Shown here piece after piece: positions 9,062-19,700 of a stretch of DNA of 64,000 nucleotides. The notes beneath the pieces were generated by a model. The model had not been told where the DNA came from. It made no database searches and saw nothing but the letters and a program-made list of their open reading frames with translations. The stretch comes from an uncultured Bacteroides sp. (lineage in GTDB: Bacteria; Bacteroidota; Bacteroidia; Bacteroidales; Bacteroidaceae). The translations under genes were made by a program, and so were the position numbers. The stretch is from positions 744,001 to 808,000 of the forward strand of contig NZ_OY782495.1 in assembly GCF_963677715.1 (NCBI RefSeq), in the 5' to 3' direction. How positions within the stretch are numbered: the stretch's first letter is position 1; each line of letters begins with the position of its first letter.

Positions 9062-11866
9062 TTATTCGTTTGAAGCTCCTATACTACGAATGTATTCATT
9101 AGGAGTAATCCCTGTACTTTTCTTAAAAGAGCGGAAAAAAGAAGCACGTGAACTAAATCCGCATAATTCAGCTAAGGCACTTAATGTATATCGGGAATAC
9201 TGAGAATCATTCACTAATTTTTTAAATTCCATTATGCGGTATTCATTAATAAAATCATAATAAGATTGATTCAAATATTGATTAAATACATACGATAATG
9301 AATAAGAAGATGTATGAATGGCAAGAGCCAAATCCGCAATCTTCAGGTCTGTATTGATATAAGGCTTGTGCTCATTGATGTAGGCAGTAAGACTTTCGTA
9401 TAAAATTTTACATTCTTCCTCACTCAGGCGATTCGTTTTATATTTCTCTTCATTAGGCTTCTCCGTATGCAACGCAAGATTTTCAGCCGATAATTCCATG
9501 CTGATTTGCTCCCCGGCCTTTTTATTATTAATCCTCATTTTCCAATAATAGACAAAGCCTACCAATAGTAATATACACACAACCGAAAACAACCAGAACC
9601 AAACAGAATAGGCCAGAGCTATTTCAACATTTAAGGAAACAACCGACTTTTCGTTACCAGGAATGCGTACGTGAAAAGTGTAACTACCGGGGGATAAATC
9701 GTAGTAATAAACTTCATTCTGTCCGGTAATTAAATGCCAATTATTATCAATGCCGTCAAGTTTGTACTCATATACTATCGTTGCCGGATCGGTATACGAT
9801 AAATTGGTAAAGCTTAATGTTAAATTGTTCTGATTGTGTTTCAACGATAAACATTGAGTTGCAGCGAGTTCACATTTTTCTATAGAATCAAGAGGAGCGC
9901 CATTCACCATTATATTGGTAAGCACTATTTTATAAGGGTATCGACTCGCCTCATCAGAATGTGTTGGATTTACATACAACAGTCCTTTCGTATTACCAAA
10001 CCACAAAATACCTTTTTCATCCTTATAGGCCGTACCGTTTGTAAAAGTAGGGCTTGGTATGCCATCACTAAAATTATAAGTAGAATAAATTTTATTACTC
10101 TCTTTTTCACGCAGCAGTCCGTCGTCGCAACCAAACCAAAGCCACCCCATATTATCTTCTACCACCGACATATATGCATTACCATGTAGCGCCGGATTTA
10201 TAGGAGTGCGATAAAAGTGATTCATAGACAGACTAGAAGTAAACATACTCCCTTTATCCGGTAAAAAATACAAATTATGATGTGAATCCTCATAAATAGT
10301 GCGAATTTTCTCTTTATGCACAAAACCGTCCGGAAATACATTTGTTTTCATCGTGCCCGAAGAAGGATCAAAGATACAGAGTCCTGTCTCCGTGCAGATC
10401 CATCCCTTTTTAGTTGAATCAAAAAATATTTCATAAACATTGCCTTCGGGAAGCTGTGAATTAGAACTATTATAGATCTTCACCTCTTTGCTATCAGCAT
10501 TGTAACAGTAAACCCCCGCAGAGGTTCCCATCCATAAGTTACCAACAACGTCGGTATCAAAACAGAAAAAATGTCCTTTCTGAAATAATTCAGATGAATA
10601 GCCTTTAAAATCGCGTATAGATAAATTCGAGGGATTAAAGATTGACAAGCCACCACCATAAGTTCCAATATAAAACTCTCCTCTATAAAAGCCAATTGAA
10701 AGAATAAGATTTGAACGTAATTGGGGGATTACAAACTTCTTCACGATTTTAGTATCTTCATTAACATAATAAAGTCCATCTCTTGTGCCAATCAGTTTCT
10801 CTGCTCCATGAATAAAGAAGGAACGAACCGGAAGATCTAAAGAATCAAAAAAAGGTGGAAAAGAATAAACGTTGAACAAGCCACTCTGATACATGCTATA
10901 ATCAAAACCTGCCTGATAAAAACCGATCCAGACAATGCCTTCCTTGTCCACCAATAGCGAATAAACAGAATTTGATCGGATACTGCTTTTATCTTTTGCA
11001 TCATGCCTCAAAGAACGAATCAGTTTCTTTTGGCTATGCGAAATAAAGTGCACCCCATTACCATCTGTAGATACATAAAGTAAATCTTTGCCATCACTTG
11101 ATATGGACGATATGATATTGCAACCAACATCAACAAAACGAGAAAACCGATGCGTAAAAAGATCAAAGCTGATAATGCCCAAACCTGATGTTCCCAAATA
11201 CAGTGTGTTTTTAATACGAGTCAAGTTGCGAAACATACAAGATAAGTGACCTTTAGTTGTAAAATGATAACCATCAATCTTTCCTGTTACCGGATTATAA
11301 GAAAACAGACCTTTTTCCGTAGCTAACCAAAGCAAACCTGAATTATCAACATTAATGCCACAGATACTATTACTTGGAGAAAAAATATTCTTGTCGACCA
11401 GTACCCTGTTTAGCTGACCAGAAGAATAAATAAATAGCCCTTTCTCTGTTCCTATATAAAGTGTTCCTTTAGCATCAAAAAGTAGAGACAGTACGGTAAA
11501 GTCAATTGTTTCGGAAGCAATATGTACCATTGACTCCGTCGCCTTATTTAAGCGCCAAAGGCCTAGGCCGTTCCCCACCCACAATTGTCCGGCATGGTCT
11601 TCCAGAATGGCATTAACCCGTTTTCGTTTTACATCCGCGCCTACAAAAGAATAATGTTTAATTTTAACACCATCAAAACGATCCAGGCAATTATCAGTAC
11701 CTAACCAAACAAAACCTTCCGAATCTTTATAAATAACATTCACCAGAAGATCGGAAAGGCCTTCTGCCATTGCCACTCCCCTAAATGTATAAGGCTGCGC
11801 AGATAACAAACAAGAAAACAAACAAACGAACAATAACCAACTGTATCTCAATGTGCTTCTCATCAA
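9062..11866 (-). CDS. Kinase-less HTCS-like regulator: Reg_prop sensor, Y_Y_Y, TM, AraC DNA-binding domain
   Basis: 934 residues. A signal peptide (about 1-23) is followed by two-component-regulator propeller repeats (motifs such as DSEGFVWLGTDN, NSGLLWLATEKGLF, KEGIVWIGF) to about 640, then a Y_Y_Y domain (SYTDPATIVYEYKLDGID, SPGSYTFHVRI) and one membrane helix (about 750-772, WFWLFSVVCILLLVGFVYYW). Only about 60 residues later an AraC helix-turn-helix pair begins (about 835-930; LKIADLALAIHTSS and LSALAELCGFSSRASFFRSF). The HisKA, HATPase and receiver domains of a normal HTCS are absent with no remnant. It should sense a periplasmic glycan and bind DNA directly while membrane-anchored. Likely target: the adjacent PUL. 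ATG at 11863 is an alternative start. Confidence 0.9.
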   Translation of the reverse strand: MMRSTLRYSWLLFVCLFSCLLSAQPYTFRGVAMAEGLSDLLVNVIYKDSEGFVWLGTDNCLDRFDGVKIKHYSFVGADVKRKRVNAILEDHAGQLWVGNGLGLWRLNKATESMVHIASETIDFTVLSLLFDAKGTLYIGTEKGLFIYSSGQLNRVLVDKNIFSPSNSICGINVDNSGLLWLATEKGLFSYNPVTGKIDGYHFTTKGHLSCMFRNLTRIKNTLYLGTSGLGIISFDLFTHRFSRFVDVGCNIISSISSDGKDLLYVSTDGNGVHFISHSQKKLIRSLRHDAKDKSSIRSNSVYSLLVDKEGIVWIGFYQAGFDYSMYQSGLFNVYSFPPFFDSLDLPVRSFFIHGAEKLIGTRDGLYYVNEDTKIVKKFVIPQLRSNLILSIGFYRGEFYIGTYGGGLSIFNPSNLSIRDFKGYSSELFQKGHFFCFDTDVVGNLWMGTSAGVYCYNADSKEVKIYNSSNSQLPEGNVYEIFFDSTKKGWICTETGLCIFDPSSGTMKTNVFPDGFVHKEKIRTIYEDSHHNLYFLPDKGSMFTSSLSMNHFYRTPINPALHGNAYMSVVEDNMGWLWFGCDDGLLREKESNKIYSTYNFSDGIPSPTFTNGTAYKDEKGILWFGNTKGLLYVNPTHSDEASRYPYKIVLTNIMVNGAPLDSIEKCELAATQCLSLKHNQNNLTLSFTNLSYTDPATIVYEYKLDGIDNNWHLITGQNEVYYYDLSPGSYTFHVRIPGNEKSVVSLNVEIALAYSVWFWLFSVVCILLLVGFVYYWKMRINNKKAGEQISMELSAENLALHTEKPNEEKYKTNRLSEEECKILYESLTAYINEHKPYINTDLKIADLALAIHTSSYSLSYVFNQYLNQSYYDFINEYRIMEFKKLVNDSQYSRYTLSALAELCGFSSRASFFRSFKKSTGITPNEYIRSIGASNE

Positions 11867-11918
11867 TAAACGACTGTTTTAAAGAAAAGTATATTCTATA
11901 ATTGCATGAGTATGGTTA

Positions 11919-11926
11919 CAAATATA
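11919..11926 (-). promoter_or_regulatory. -7 promoter element for the Reg_prop-AraC gene
   Basis: Minus strand reads TATATTTG, 52 bp before the start codon at 11866. A possible -33 TTG lies 24 bp upstream, which is longer than usual. Confidence 0.45.
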
Positions 11927-11965
11927 ATGATTATTACCATTTAGTAGGATCAATGCAATAAAAAA

Positions 11966-11998
11966 GTCCGTAAGAGAATATTATATCCCATAACGGAC
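11966..11998 (-). terminator. Terminator after the heparinase-like gene
   Basis: Minus strand GTCCGT ... ACGGAC (arms at 11993-11998 and 11966-11971) with an AT-rich imperfect inner stem, followed by a run of U's (plus-strand A's at 11961-11965). It lies 18 bp after the stop codon. Confidence 0.7.
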
Positions 11999-12016
11999 CG
12001 AAAGTAATTTGTTAGA

Positions 12017-14755
12017 TTACAATGCTTTGCATGCAGTAGTAGCCAGTTCGTATTTTTTTGTTCCGATAGTAATCGTGCATGGAACGGATGAAGTAACATA
12101 CCATTTACCCATTTTCTTTTCAAGCGCTATATTAGCAATTGTTTGTGCTTCAATACTTATATCAGACGATTCTATTTCTGTTCCGTTTCCAAGAAAGTAT
12201 GTGCAATCTCCGTTTGGTTTCAAACTAACTACGGCATAGGTGCCGCGAACAGTATATTTACCGTATATTGCTTCACCCGATTCGCTTCCTTGCGAAAAGA
12301 TATAATCAATTCGTCCGTCCTTGCTTGTAACACAGATACCGGCAAAATCCGGTGCTACAGTTTTTGCATCAAAAAAATTGATTGAAGCGATGTTTGACGG
12401 TTCTGACTTACTACTTGGCTCAAATATTGAAACAAAAGGATGCATCCATGCTTCCCCTTTCTGACGGGCAACGAAAGTAAGAGTCGGTTGATCTTTAATA
12501 CTATATGGCATACCGGGAGCGCGACTCAATCCATCACACACCGGGCTAAGGGCAGCAAAAATTTCCCGATCGCGCTCGCCCCTCATCCACATATTCATAA
12601 AAACATCGTCGCCATCAGACTTTTTTATCGTAAAAGTAGCTTTTATATCTTTGTTTGTAACAACGCTTTTTTTATTATATATATAAGAGTAGGCATACAA
12701 GTGTCCACCCGCAAAAGCCAATTCCTGTGTAGGCTGAAAATTAAGATCAGAGCCATCAGCAGCTGTTATTTTCATACTCTGCCCCAGGTTATGATAAAAA
12801 TAATCGTGCATCTTGTCTCCCCCCCGCTCCTTTCGGCTTCGAAAGATATCCACATAATAACCCGTCTGCGGTCCGGTAGTAATAATACTCATCAATCTTG
12901 TTTGATCAGCCCTGCTCTCCGGCTCACGAAAGCTCACATCACTATAGCTTATGCCTTTGTATATTCCCTCTTTTTCCTGTGGAGCCGGATAGCAACCACG
13001 CAGATCAAAAGCATGATTACTCTTCATAATGGGATAACCGGATATGCCATCTACACACACCGTGTTATGAGCAGGAAACTGACCATAATACTCCAAATAA
13101 TCAAGACCGGAATATAAGCTCTGACCTATACCGGCATCAGGACCAAGAACAAAACCTTTACCGTAAAGTTCCATGGAAATTCCATTGGCATGCATGTGAT
13201 TACCTTCACTGGCATTTTGCGAAATCATCAGACTATGATGCACATCCATGCCATTTCTTTGTACAAACCAGCTTACATTAGGCGCATAAAAAGTCGGAGT
13301 CACATAATCTTCTATCTTGCCTGCAGGTATCTCAGTATTAAGAGTCAAAGGTTTATCCGAGAAAAAAGAAGTAACAGCCACCCGCATATTTTCAGCTTTA
13401 TCGATCGGTATATTCGTTTGCGGATTGAAGAGTTTAAACATTTCAGTAAAACGACGTTCCTGGCCTTTTTTGCCATATTGCTGAGCATTACTCACCATTC
13501 GTGCAAAAAAGTCCGAACGTAAGTAATCAGGATGTGTATCACCAAAACCGCAAATCATTCTATTGGGAAACAGATATTGGGGAGTAGCCGCTACGGCTTT
13601 CTCTATTACAGGAATCGCTTTCACCAAGTCAATGCCCAAATTACGATCTATCAAATCAGCAAAATTAGCATAATCGGCTACCACGTTACAACTATATCCG
13701 GGGCATTCTGCCCAGATGCCTGTCTTTGCATCAAAACCATAATCGGCAAGATGAGTAAGGCTCCACTGGCGAATAGAAGATTGATTGAGCACATAATCCA
13801 AATAATACTCGCGCCCTTTGTTATCCCCATAATTACGGTTATCTTCAAGTATAAGACCAATATCCATAATAAAACGGGCCTGAATAAGATTCCAGTTATT
13901 ATGTGGCACCCCATTATCTATAATATTATCCGCCCATTTTTTGAAAGCATCCGCATAAATAGCCATTTTGCCCGATTTATTCGCTTTCAGATAATCATAA
14001 AGAAAATCATAAAGAGGAACCACAGCATTGAGCACATCTTCGTGTATCACCTCAAAAGAAGTCATTCCTACTAAAGTTTGTTGATGACCATGATTGAGAT
14101 CTTTCGGCACATTGCGATAATAAATACCCGTCATGTACGTATCAAAAACCATCGCTGCCAAGTCACCATATTTTTTCTCACCTGTTATCCACCATAAAAA
14201 AGCCGCATCACGCGCAATACCCATAATCTCGGTATTGACACTCGCAATCATCATTCCGGTTTTGCTTATATCAGCCCATTCCAGTGGACTGCCCGGCAAA
14301 GCATTGTTATGTAACTCTATCCCTCGCGAATCTTCACTATAAGGCATAATATCTTCCAATTCGGGACGGGCATAATTGGTGGCATGACTGCGGGCTCCGA
14401 CATATTGCACCGTCGGAGCAGGTGCCTTCTCACCCCCTGCATGATCAAAAAACTCCCCCTTAATATATACATCCGTCGCATGACTCTTCCAGTACATTTG
14501 CAATCTCGAAGTAAGCCATTCAGGGTCACGATCGGCATATACATCCGTGCGCTGTTTTAACTTAGCAAATAGTTCTTCGGCCCAGGTTTCATCCTTTATC
14601 AGCTTAAGCGTTTCTTTTCTATCCGCTACAGTAGTTAACACACGAGGATGACTTTGCAACATTTTATCAGGCAAAGAAATATGTTGTGCTACCGCCACTT
14701 GCAAGGAGAGCAGTAGAGTGAAAAGCGCTAAAAAAGTCTTCATGGTAATCTTCAT
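12017..14755 (-). CDS. Heparinase II/III-family (alpha/alpha toroid) polysaccharide lyase-like protein
   Basis: 912 residues from the ATG at 14755 (MKITMKTFLALFTLLLSLQ, a signal peptide); ATG 14743 is equally possible. The N-terminal half is an alpha-helical toroid typical of heparinase II/III and PL15/PL21-type lyases (WWITGEKKYGDLAAMVFDTY, GVPHNNWNLIQARFIMDIG with the conserved NN-W, YSCNVVADYANF with a candidate catalytic Tyr). The middle is the heparinase II/III beta-sandwich (SEGNHMHANGISMELYGKGF, QFPAHNTVCVDG). A C-terminal beta domain makes it longer than the usual 600-750 residues. The family eliminates across uronic-acid linkages. It is 66 bp downstream of an ECF sigma gene in the same direction. 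I cannot name its PL family or substrate. Confidence 0.82.
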   Translation of the reverse strand: MKITMKTFLALFTLLLSLQVAVAQHISLPDKMLQSHPRVLTTVADRKETLKLIKDETWAEELFAKLKQRTDVYADRDPEWLTSRLQMYWKSHATDVYIKGEFFDHAGGEKAPAPTVQYVGARSHATNYARPELEDIMPYSEDSRGIELHNNALPGSPLEWADISKTGMMIASVNTEIMGIARDAAFLWWITGEKKYGDLAAMVFDTYMTGIYYRNVPKDLNHGHQQTLVGMTSFEVIHEDVLNAVVPLYDFLYDYLKANKSGKMAIYADAFKKWADNIIDNGVPHNNWNLIQARFIMDIGLILEDNRNYGDNKGREYYLDYVLNQSSIRQWSLTHLADYGFDAKTGIWAECPGYSCNVVADYANFADLIDRNLGIDLVKAIPVIEKAVAATPQYLFPNRMICGFGDTHPDYLRSDFFARMVSNAQQYGKKGQERRFTEMFKLFNPQTNIPIDKAENMRVAVTSFFSDKPLTLNTEIPAGKIEDYVTPTFYAPNVSWFVQRNGMDVHHSLMISQNASEGNHMHANGISMELYGKGFVLGPDAGIGQSLYSGLDYLEYYGQFPAHNTVCVDGISGYPIMKSNHAFDLRGCYPAPQEKEGIYKGISYSDVSFREPESRADQTRLMSIITTGPQTGYYVDIFRSRKERGGDKMHDYFYHNLGQSMKITAADGSDLNFQPTQELAFAGGHLYAYSYIYNKKSVVTNKDIKATFTIKKSDGDDVFMNMWMRGERDREIFAALSPVCDGLSRAPGMPYSIKDQPTLTFVARQKGEAWMHPFVSIFEPSSKSEPSNIASINFFDAKTVAPDFAGICVTSKDGRIDYIFSQGSESGEAIYGKYTVRGTYAVVSLKPNGDCTYFLGNGTEIESSDISIEAQTIANIALEKKMGKWYVTSSVPCTITIGTKKYELATTACKAL

Positions 14756-14821
14756 TAAATAGTTTCGATTACACAAATATACGAATGAAGCACCCAAAAT
14801 ACCTAATATGTTTTTCTATGG

Positions 14822-15457
14822 CTATAACAAATGTCCGTATTCTATAGTAAGAAGTTGAATGACAGATGCAACCATCAGTGTGTAAGAAGTTTCTGTTTTT
14901 ACATAATCGGTCAACTCTCTTTGCAGAAATGAAATAGCCCATTTATAACGAGTACGCACAGTACTTTCACTCACACCGAGAATATCTATCACTTCTTTTT
15001 CAGAATAACCTTTTTTCCAACAATACACAAAAATATTCTGTGTGAGTTCGGGCATGCGTTCTATCGTTTTATCAATTATTGCATATATATCCTTAGTGTC
15101 CAACTCTTCGAGCACATGGGTATAATGAAACTGTTGCGATACATTCTCGAGCAAATCTCCGTCTTCGCTGCTTAGCACCCGTGCATCGGCCGAATTAAGA
15201 TAGTCAATCATGCGGGAAGTGAAGTATTTGTATAAGTAACTTTTTGCCGATCCCTCTTCATCGGTCTTTACCGATGAGGGATTTTTCCATATAATTATCC
15301 AGAAATTCTGCATGATATCGCACGTCATGTCCCGGCTCCGTGTGCGGGTAAAGGCCAGTCCGTAGAATAAGCGTTTGTAACGATTATAAAAAAGTTCAAA
15401 AGCCATATTGTCTCCCACTAAAATACGCTCAAGTAATTCTTTATCAGTGGCATACAT
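14822..15457 (-). CDS. ECF-type RNA polymerase sigma factor (FecI-like)
   Basis: 211 residues. Region 2 spans about 20-85 (AFELFYNRYKRLFYGLAFTR, MTCDIMQNFWIIIWKNP). Region 4 spans about 125-180 (RMPELTQNIFVYCWKKGYSE, ILGVSESTVRTRYKWAISFL). The C-terminal tail of about 25 hydrophobic residues (SYTLMVASVIQLLTIEYGHLL) is unusual for this small family and could be a membrane or anti-sigma contact. It is divergent from the FecR gene at 15634 with 176 bp between, and leads into the heparinase-like gene. By analogy with other Bacteroides sigma/FecR pairs it should activate the divergent SusCD operon. Confidence 0.92.
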   Translation of the reverse strand: MYATDKELLERILVGDNMAFELFYNRYKRLFYGLAFTRTRSRDMTCDIMQNFWIIIWKNPSSVKTDEEGSAKSYLYKYFTSRMIDYLNSADARVLSSEDGDLLENVSQQFHYTHVLEELDTKDIYAIIDKTIERMPELTQNIFVYCWKKGYSEKEVIDILGVSESTVRTRYKWAISFLQRELTDYVKTETSYTLMVASVIQLLTIEYGHLL

Positions 15458-15471
15458 AATTCATCGATTTA

Positions 15472-15512
15472 AATGTGTCGCAAAATAACGACTTGCTTGT
15501 TACAGACACATT
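15472..15512. promoter_or_regulatory. Inverted repeat in the sigma/FecR divergent promoter region
   Basis: AATGTGTC at 15472-15479 and its exact complement GACACATT at 15505-15512, separated by 25 bp, lie between the divergent ECF sigma and FecR genes. The location fits an operator or overlapping sigma-dependent promoters. No TAnnTTTG element was found in this spacer. Eight-bp arms can arise by chance. Confidence 0.35.
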
Positions 15513-15633
15513 ACGTTTTTATGCCAATATCCTCAATCGCAGAAGAAATAAATATGAAACACTTTCTTAACCTATCTGACAAAAAATACAACATCATCGC
15601 TTCGTTATCTATAAAACGAGCAATAATAAATGT

Positions 15634-16689
15634 ATGGCAAAGAAAAATGAATCATTAAAAAAAAGACTGATACAGGAGAACTCCACCGTAATGGAGAGAA
15701 TCAGGCTGCGGCTAATAAATGAATTATTTCGCCGCTATGCCAATGGCAAGGCTACCGGGCGGGAGAAAAAAATTATTGAGCAATGGGATGCTGAAGATTA
15801 TTGGGAGAAATACCGCATGCACATTAATGACGAAGAGGCAGAAGTGGGAACGCAGGAGGTATGGAAACGCATAATGAAACAAATTGAGAATGAAAAACCG
15901 GCAATGCAGAAGAGGCTAAAACCTGTGTTATACAAATACGCCGCCATGGCAGCCGCAGTTTTTATCCTGGCAGGCAGCTATTTCACACTGCGTGAACTCA
16001 TCGTACATCAAGATTACGCAAAGTATGCTACGGCCTATACCGAAATAGCATTTAAAACAGGCGAACGTGAAATGCGCCGCGTCACACTGCCGGACGGTAG
16101 CGTAATTCATCTCAATGCCGGCAGTGAACTCAGCTATATAAAAGAGACTTTTAACACCCACACCCGAAACGTAAATTTACATGGAGAGGCATTTTTCGAG
16201 GTAGCTCACAATCCTCAAAAGCCATTTATTATTTACGCCAATGGGCTGAGAGCAACCGTTCGAGGCACTTCCTTCAATATCAAAGCCTATTCCGAACTGG
16301 CAGAATGTGTGGTTTCGGTAAGAAGCGGAAAAGTGGAGGTAGGCAACCAAAGCAAAACAATAAATATGCTTACCAAAAACATGCGCTTTACTTACTGCAC
16401 AGATAAACAGATATATAAAACAGACTACGACAATTGGGAAAACGCCGCCGGCTGGATGAGCGGACGACTGATACTGACCAACGCAAGTATCAGAGAATTG
16501 AGCCTCCGCCTGAAGCAACATTTCGGCGTTGAACTGAGCGTAGAAAAACAAGCCTTGAGCCCGATCATGCTAAACGCTGCATTCGAAAAAGAAGCGACGC
16601 TGCACGATGTTATGGAAGGCATGGCACAGCTATATCACATAAAGTATCATATTAACAATAAACAGGTAACTATCTACACTAGCAAATAA
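15634..16689 (+). CDS. FecR-family anti-sigma factor
   Basis: 351 residues. A cytoplasmic N-terminal sigma-binding segment (about 20-60, LINELFRRYANGKATGREKK) is followed by one membrane helix (about 108-127, YAAMAAAVFILAGSYFTLRE). The periplasmic FecR domain covers about 135-240 (RRVTLPDGSVIHLNAGSELSY, VNLHGEAFFEVAH, RATVRGTSFNI), and a DUF4974-type C-terminal domain about 270-350 (LTNASIRELSLRLKQHFGVE). FecR proteins hold an ECF sigma inactive until the STN domain of a partner SusC signals glycan import. An ATG at 15691 (MERIRLRL), preceded by AGGAG, is an alternative start. It leads the SusC operon by 12 bp. Confidence 0.94.
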   Translation: MAKKNESLKKRLIQENSTVMERIRLRLINELFRRYANGKATGREKKIIEQWDAEDYWEKYRMHINDEEAEVGTQEVWKRIMKQIENEKPAMQKRLKPVLYKYAAMAAAVFILAGSYFTLRELIVHQDYAKYATAYTEIAFKTGEREMRRVTLPDGSVIHLNAGSELSYIKETFNTHTRNVNLHGEAFFEVAHNPQKPFIIYANGLRATVRGTSFNIKAYSELAECVVSVRSGKVEVGNQSKTINMLTKNMRFTYCTDKQIYKTDYDNWENAAGWMSGRLILTNASIRELSLRLKQHFGVELSVEKQALSPIMLNAAFEKEATLHDVMEGMAQLYHIKYHINNKQVTIYTSK

Positions 16690-16701
16690 TAAAGTAAAAA
16701 C

Positions 16702-19700
16702 ATGGAAAAGAACAAAGTAAAAAAGAAAAACCTATGGGTCATTGTGCTGGCACTTTTACTATGCACTGCATATCCGCAAAACCAATTGAGCGCACAGATA
16801 GTCGGAAACAAATATCCAAAGGAGGGTCTCGTAGAACGTATTCAAAAGATCGTCAAAGCAAGCAAAAAGAATGTAGTATTCGATGCCATAATAATTAAAG
16901 ACGTACAAGTTCCGGCCATAAATTCGCCCAAAAACCTATCCGTAGAGCAGGCACTGGCAAGAAGTTTAAGCTCTACTGAATTTACATACAAAATTCTGCC
17001 GGACGGATCTTATGTTATTATCAGCAGAGAGAAACAAACATCGTCTCAGCCCACCGTTATTTCTGTTCCGCTATCGGGAACGGTTAGCGAAGAAAACGGC
17101 GAACCGATACCCGGCGTTTCGGTTATCATCAAAGGGACAAATAAGGGTACTACAACCGACTTGAACGGAAAATATTCCTTAACCAACGTCTCCAACAATG
17201 CCGCACTCGTTTTTTCATTTATCGGTTACAACACACTAGAGCAAACAGTGACCGAAAACAGAAACCTGAATGCCACACTAACGGAAGCAACCAATGAGTT
17301 GAATGAAGTAGTAGTGATAGGATACGGAACTACCCAGAAGAAAGATCTCACAGGGGCCATTGCCTCCATTGACGGAGGTAAAATATCTCCGCGTCAAAAC
17401 ACGCAAATTATCAGTGCTCTGCAAGGAGCTATATCCGGAGTAACCATAACACGTTCCAGTTCGGCACCGGGCACCGCCGGCAGCATTCGTGTAAGAGGCA
17501 TCACCACCATCGGAAACAGTGACCCGCTTATTATTGTTGACGGAGTGCCCGTAAATAGCATGAACGATGTTAACCCCATGGATGTAGAGAACGTTACTGT
17601 GCTGAAAGACGCCGCATCCGCTTCTATCTACGGAGCAAGGGCAGCAGCGGGAGTCGTGCTGATTACCACCAAAAGAGGAGGTAAATCGGGGGTAAGTGTG
17701 GATTATAACTACAACTATTCGTTAGACATTCCCACCGAAATGCCCGATTATTATGATGCAACCAACTATATGAAAGCTCAAAACGAACTTGCATGGAATG
17801 ATAATCCCGCCGGTGGAGAGTATGCCCTTCACGACAAAGATCTGATCGATAATTATAATGCACTTCATCAGGAAAATCCCGACTTATATCCCGATACAGA
17901 CTGGGCAGCAATGTGCCTGAAGGCCAACGCAACACGCCAGAGCCATTTGCTGAGCATCACCTCCGGCGGACAGAAAACAAGAACCAAAGCCAGTTTTGGT
18001 TATGACGATGTGGAAGGGCTTTTTAAGAAAAATCTTTCGTGGAATCGTGTCACCGCCCGCATCAACAACGACATCAAGTTATACAGCTGGCTGTCGGCAA
18101 CCGTCGACATCAATTTAAAACTCACCGATGCTGTGAATCCGGCCTACAGTCCGTCGTCACAGATGCGCTATTCGGCTCCTATTTATTCTGCCGAATACTC
18201 CGACGGACGGGTTAGTGAAGGCAAAGCCGGAACAAACTGTTACGGAAAAATGATGTACGGCGGCACAGACGAAACAAAAACGTATCAGGGAGGTGGAAAA
18301 ATATCCATTGACATCACTCCGTTCGAAGGATTAAAAGTTTCGGGCGTCTTTGCTCCCAACTATACTTTCAGCAAAGACAAAGAGTTTCAGATAAGAGTTC
18401 CGTATACCAATTATGATAATCCCGATGTGGTGGCCGGATATTTGGAAGGAGCCGGGACAACAATGCTCACCGAAAACCGCAACGACAATTACTCACTCAC
18501 CTCGCAGTTATTTGCCAATTACACAAAAAGCATTGCCCGCCATAACTTTAACTTAATGGCCGGTTACGAAGACTATTATTACTATAATGAAAGTCTCATG
18601 GCCTCGAGAGATAAATACCAGCTGGACTATTATCCTTATCTGGATGCCGGACCGGGAGAGTTAAAAGATAACTCCGGCACGGCTTACGAGAATGCGTATC
18701 ATTCTTATTTTGCCCGTTTAATGTATAATTATAAAAACGCCTATTACTTTCAGGCCAATGTGAGACGTGACGGATCATCGCGCTTCTACAAAGATTACCG
18801 CTGGGGTACATTCCCCTCATTCTCTGCCGGATGGATTATTTCCGAGGAGCGTTTTATGAAAGCCATACCTCTTATCTCATTTCTGAAACTACGTGGCAGT
18901 TGGGGGCAGCTGGGCAATGAGAGAATAGGTAACTATCCGTATCAAACATCCATTGAGTTCAACAATCCCGTGCTCTACGTAGGCAACACACCTACTTCCG
19001 CACAAGGAGCTTCCGCTTATCAGTACGCCATACGCGATATTTCATGGGAAACAACGGAATCTACCGATTTTGGTTTCGATATGGATTTGTTTAGCAGTCG
19101 TTTACGCATCACAGCCGACTATTACCACAAAACCACCAAAGACATGTTATTGAAACTACAGATACCAAGCTATATGGGATATACCGACCCCGACCAGAAT
19201 GCCGGAAGCATGAAAACCAAAGGCTGGGAAGTAGAGCTGGGCTGGAACGACCACATCGGAGAGTTGAACTATGGGCTGACCGTTAACCTGTCCGACTATA
19301 AGAGCATAATGGGTGATATGAAAGGCACGCAGGTATTGGGCACCAACACCATTACCAAAGACGGCACATCCTACAACGAATGGTACGGATACGTAAGCGA
19401 CGGCATCTTTCAATCGACCGAAGAGATAACGGCAGAAACGCCCGTAACCTCTTCGAGCGTCACGGCAGGAGATATTCGCTACAAAGACATCAGCGGACCG
19501 GATGGTGTGCCCGATGGTAAAATATCGGCCGACTACGACCGCGTTCCGCTAGGCGGATCACTTCCCCGCTACAACTACGGAGGAGCCGTTAACATGAGCT
19601 ACAAAGGCATCGATTTTATGATGGCATTTCAGGGTGTGGGAAAACAAAAATCGCTGATGACCGAAGAAATGGCTCGCCCACTAAGAGCTCAGTGGTATAA

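Noticed and set aside
12440-13117. Long plus-strand open frame (225 codons) opposite the heparinase-like gene
   Set aside because: It lies fully antisense to a strong coding gene, has no domain or signal, and its composition (many I, H, S, T) is what antisense frames of AT-rich genes give.
15473-15658. Short plus-strand open frame (61 codons) before FecR
   Set aside because: It occupies the divergent promoter region, overlaps the FecR start and shows no recognisable protein features.
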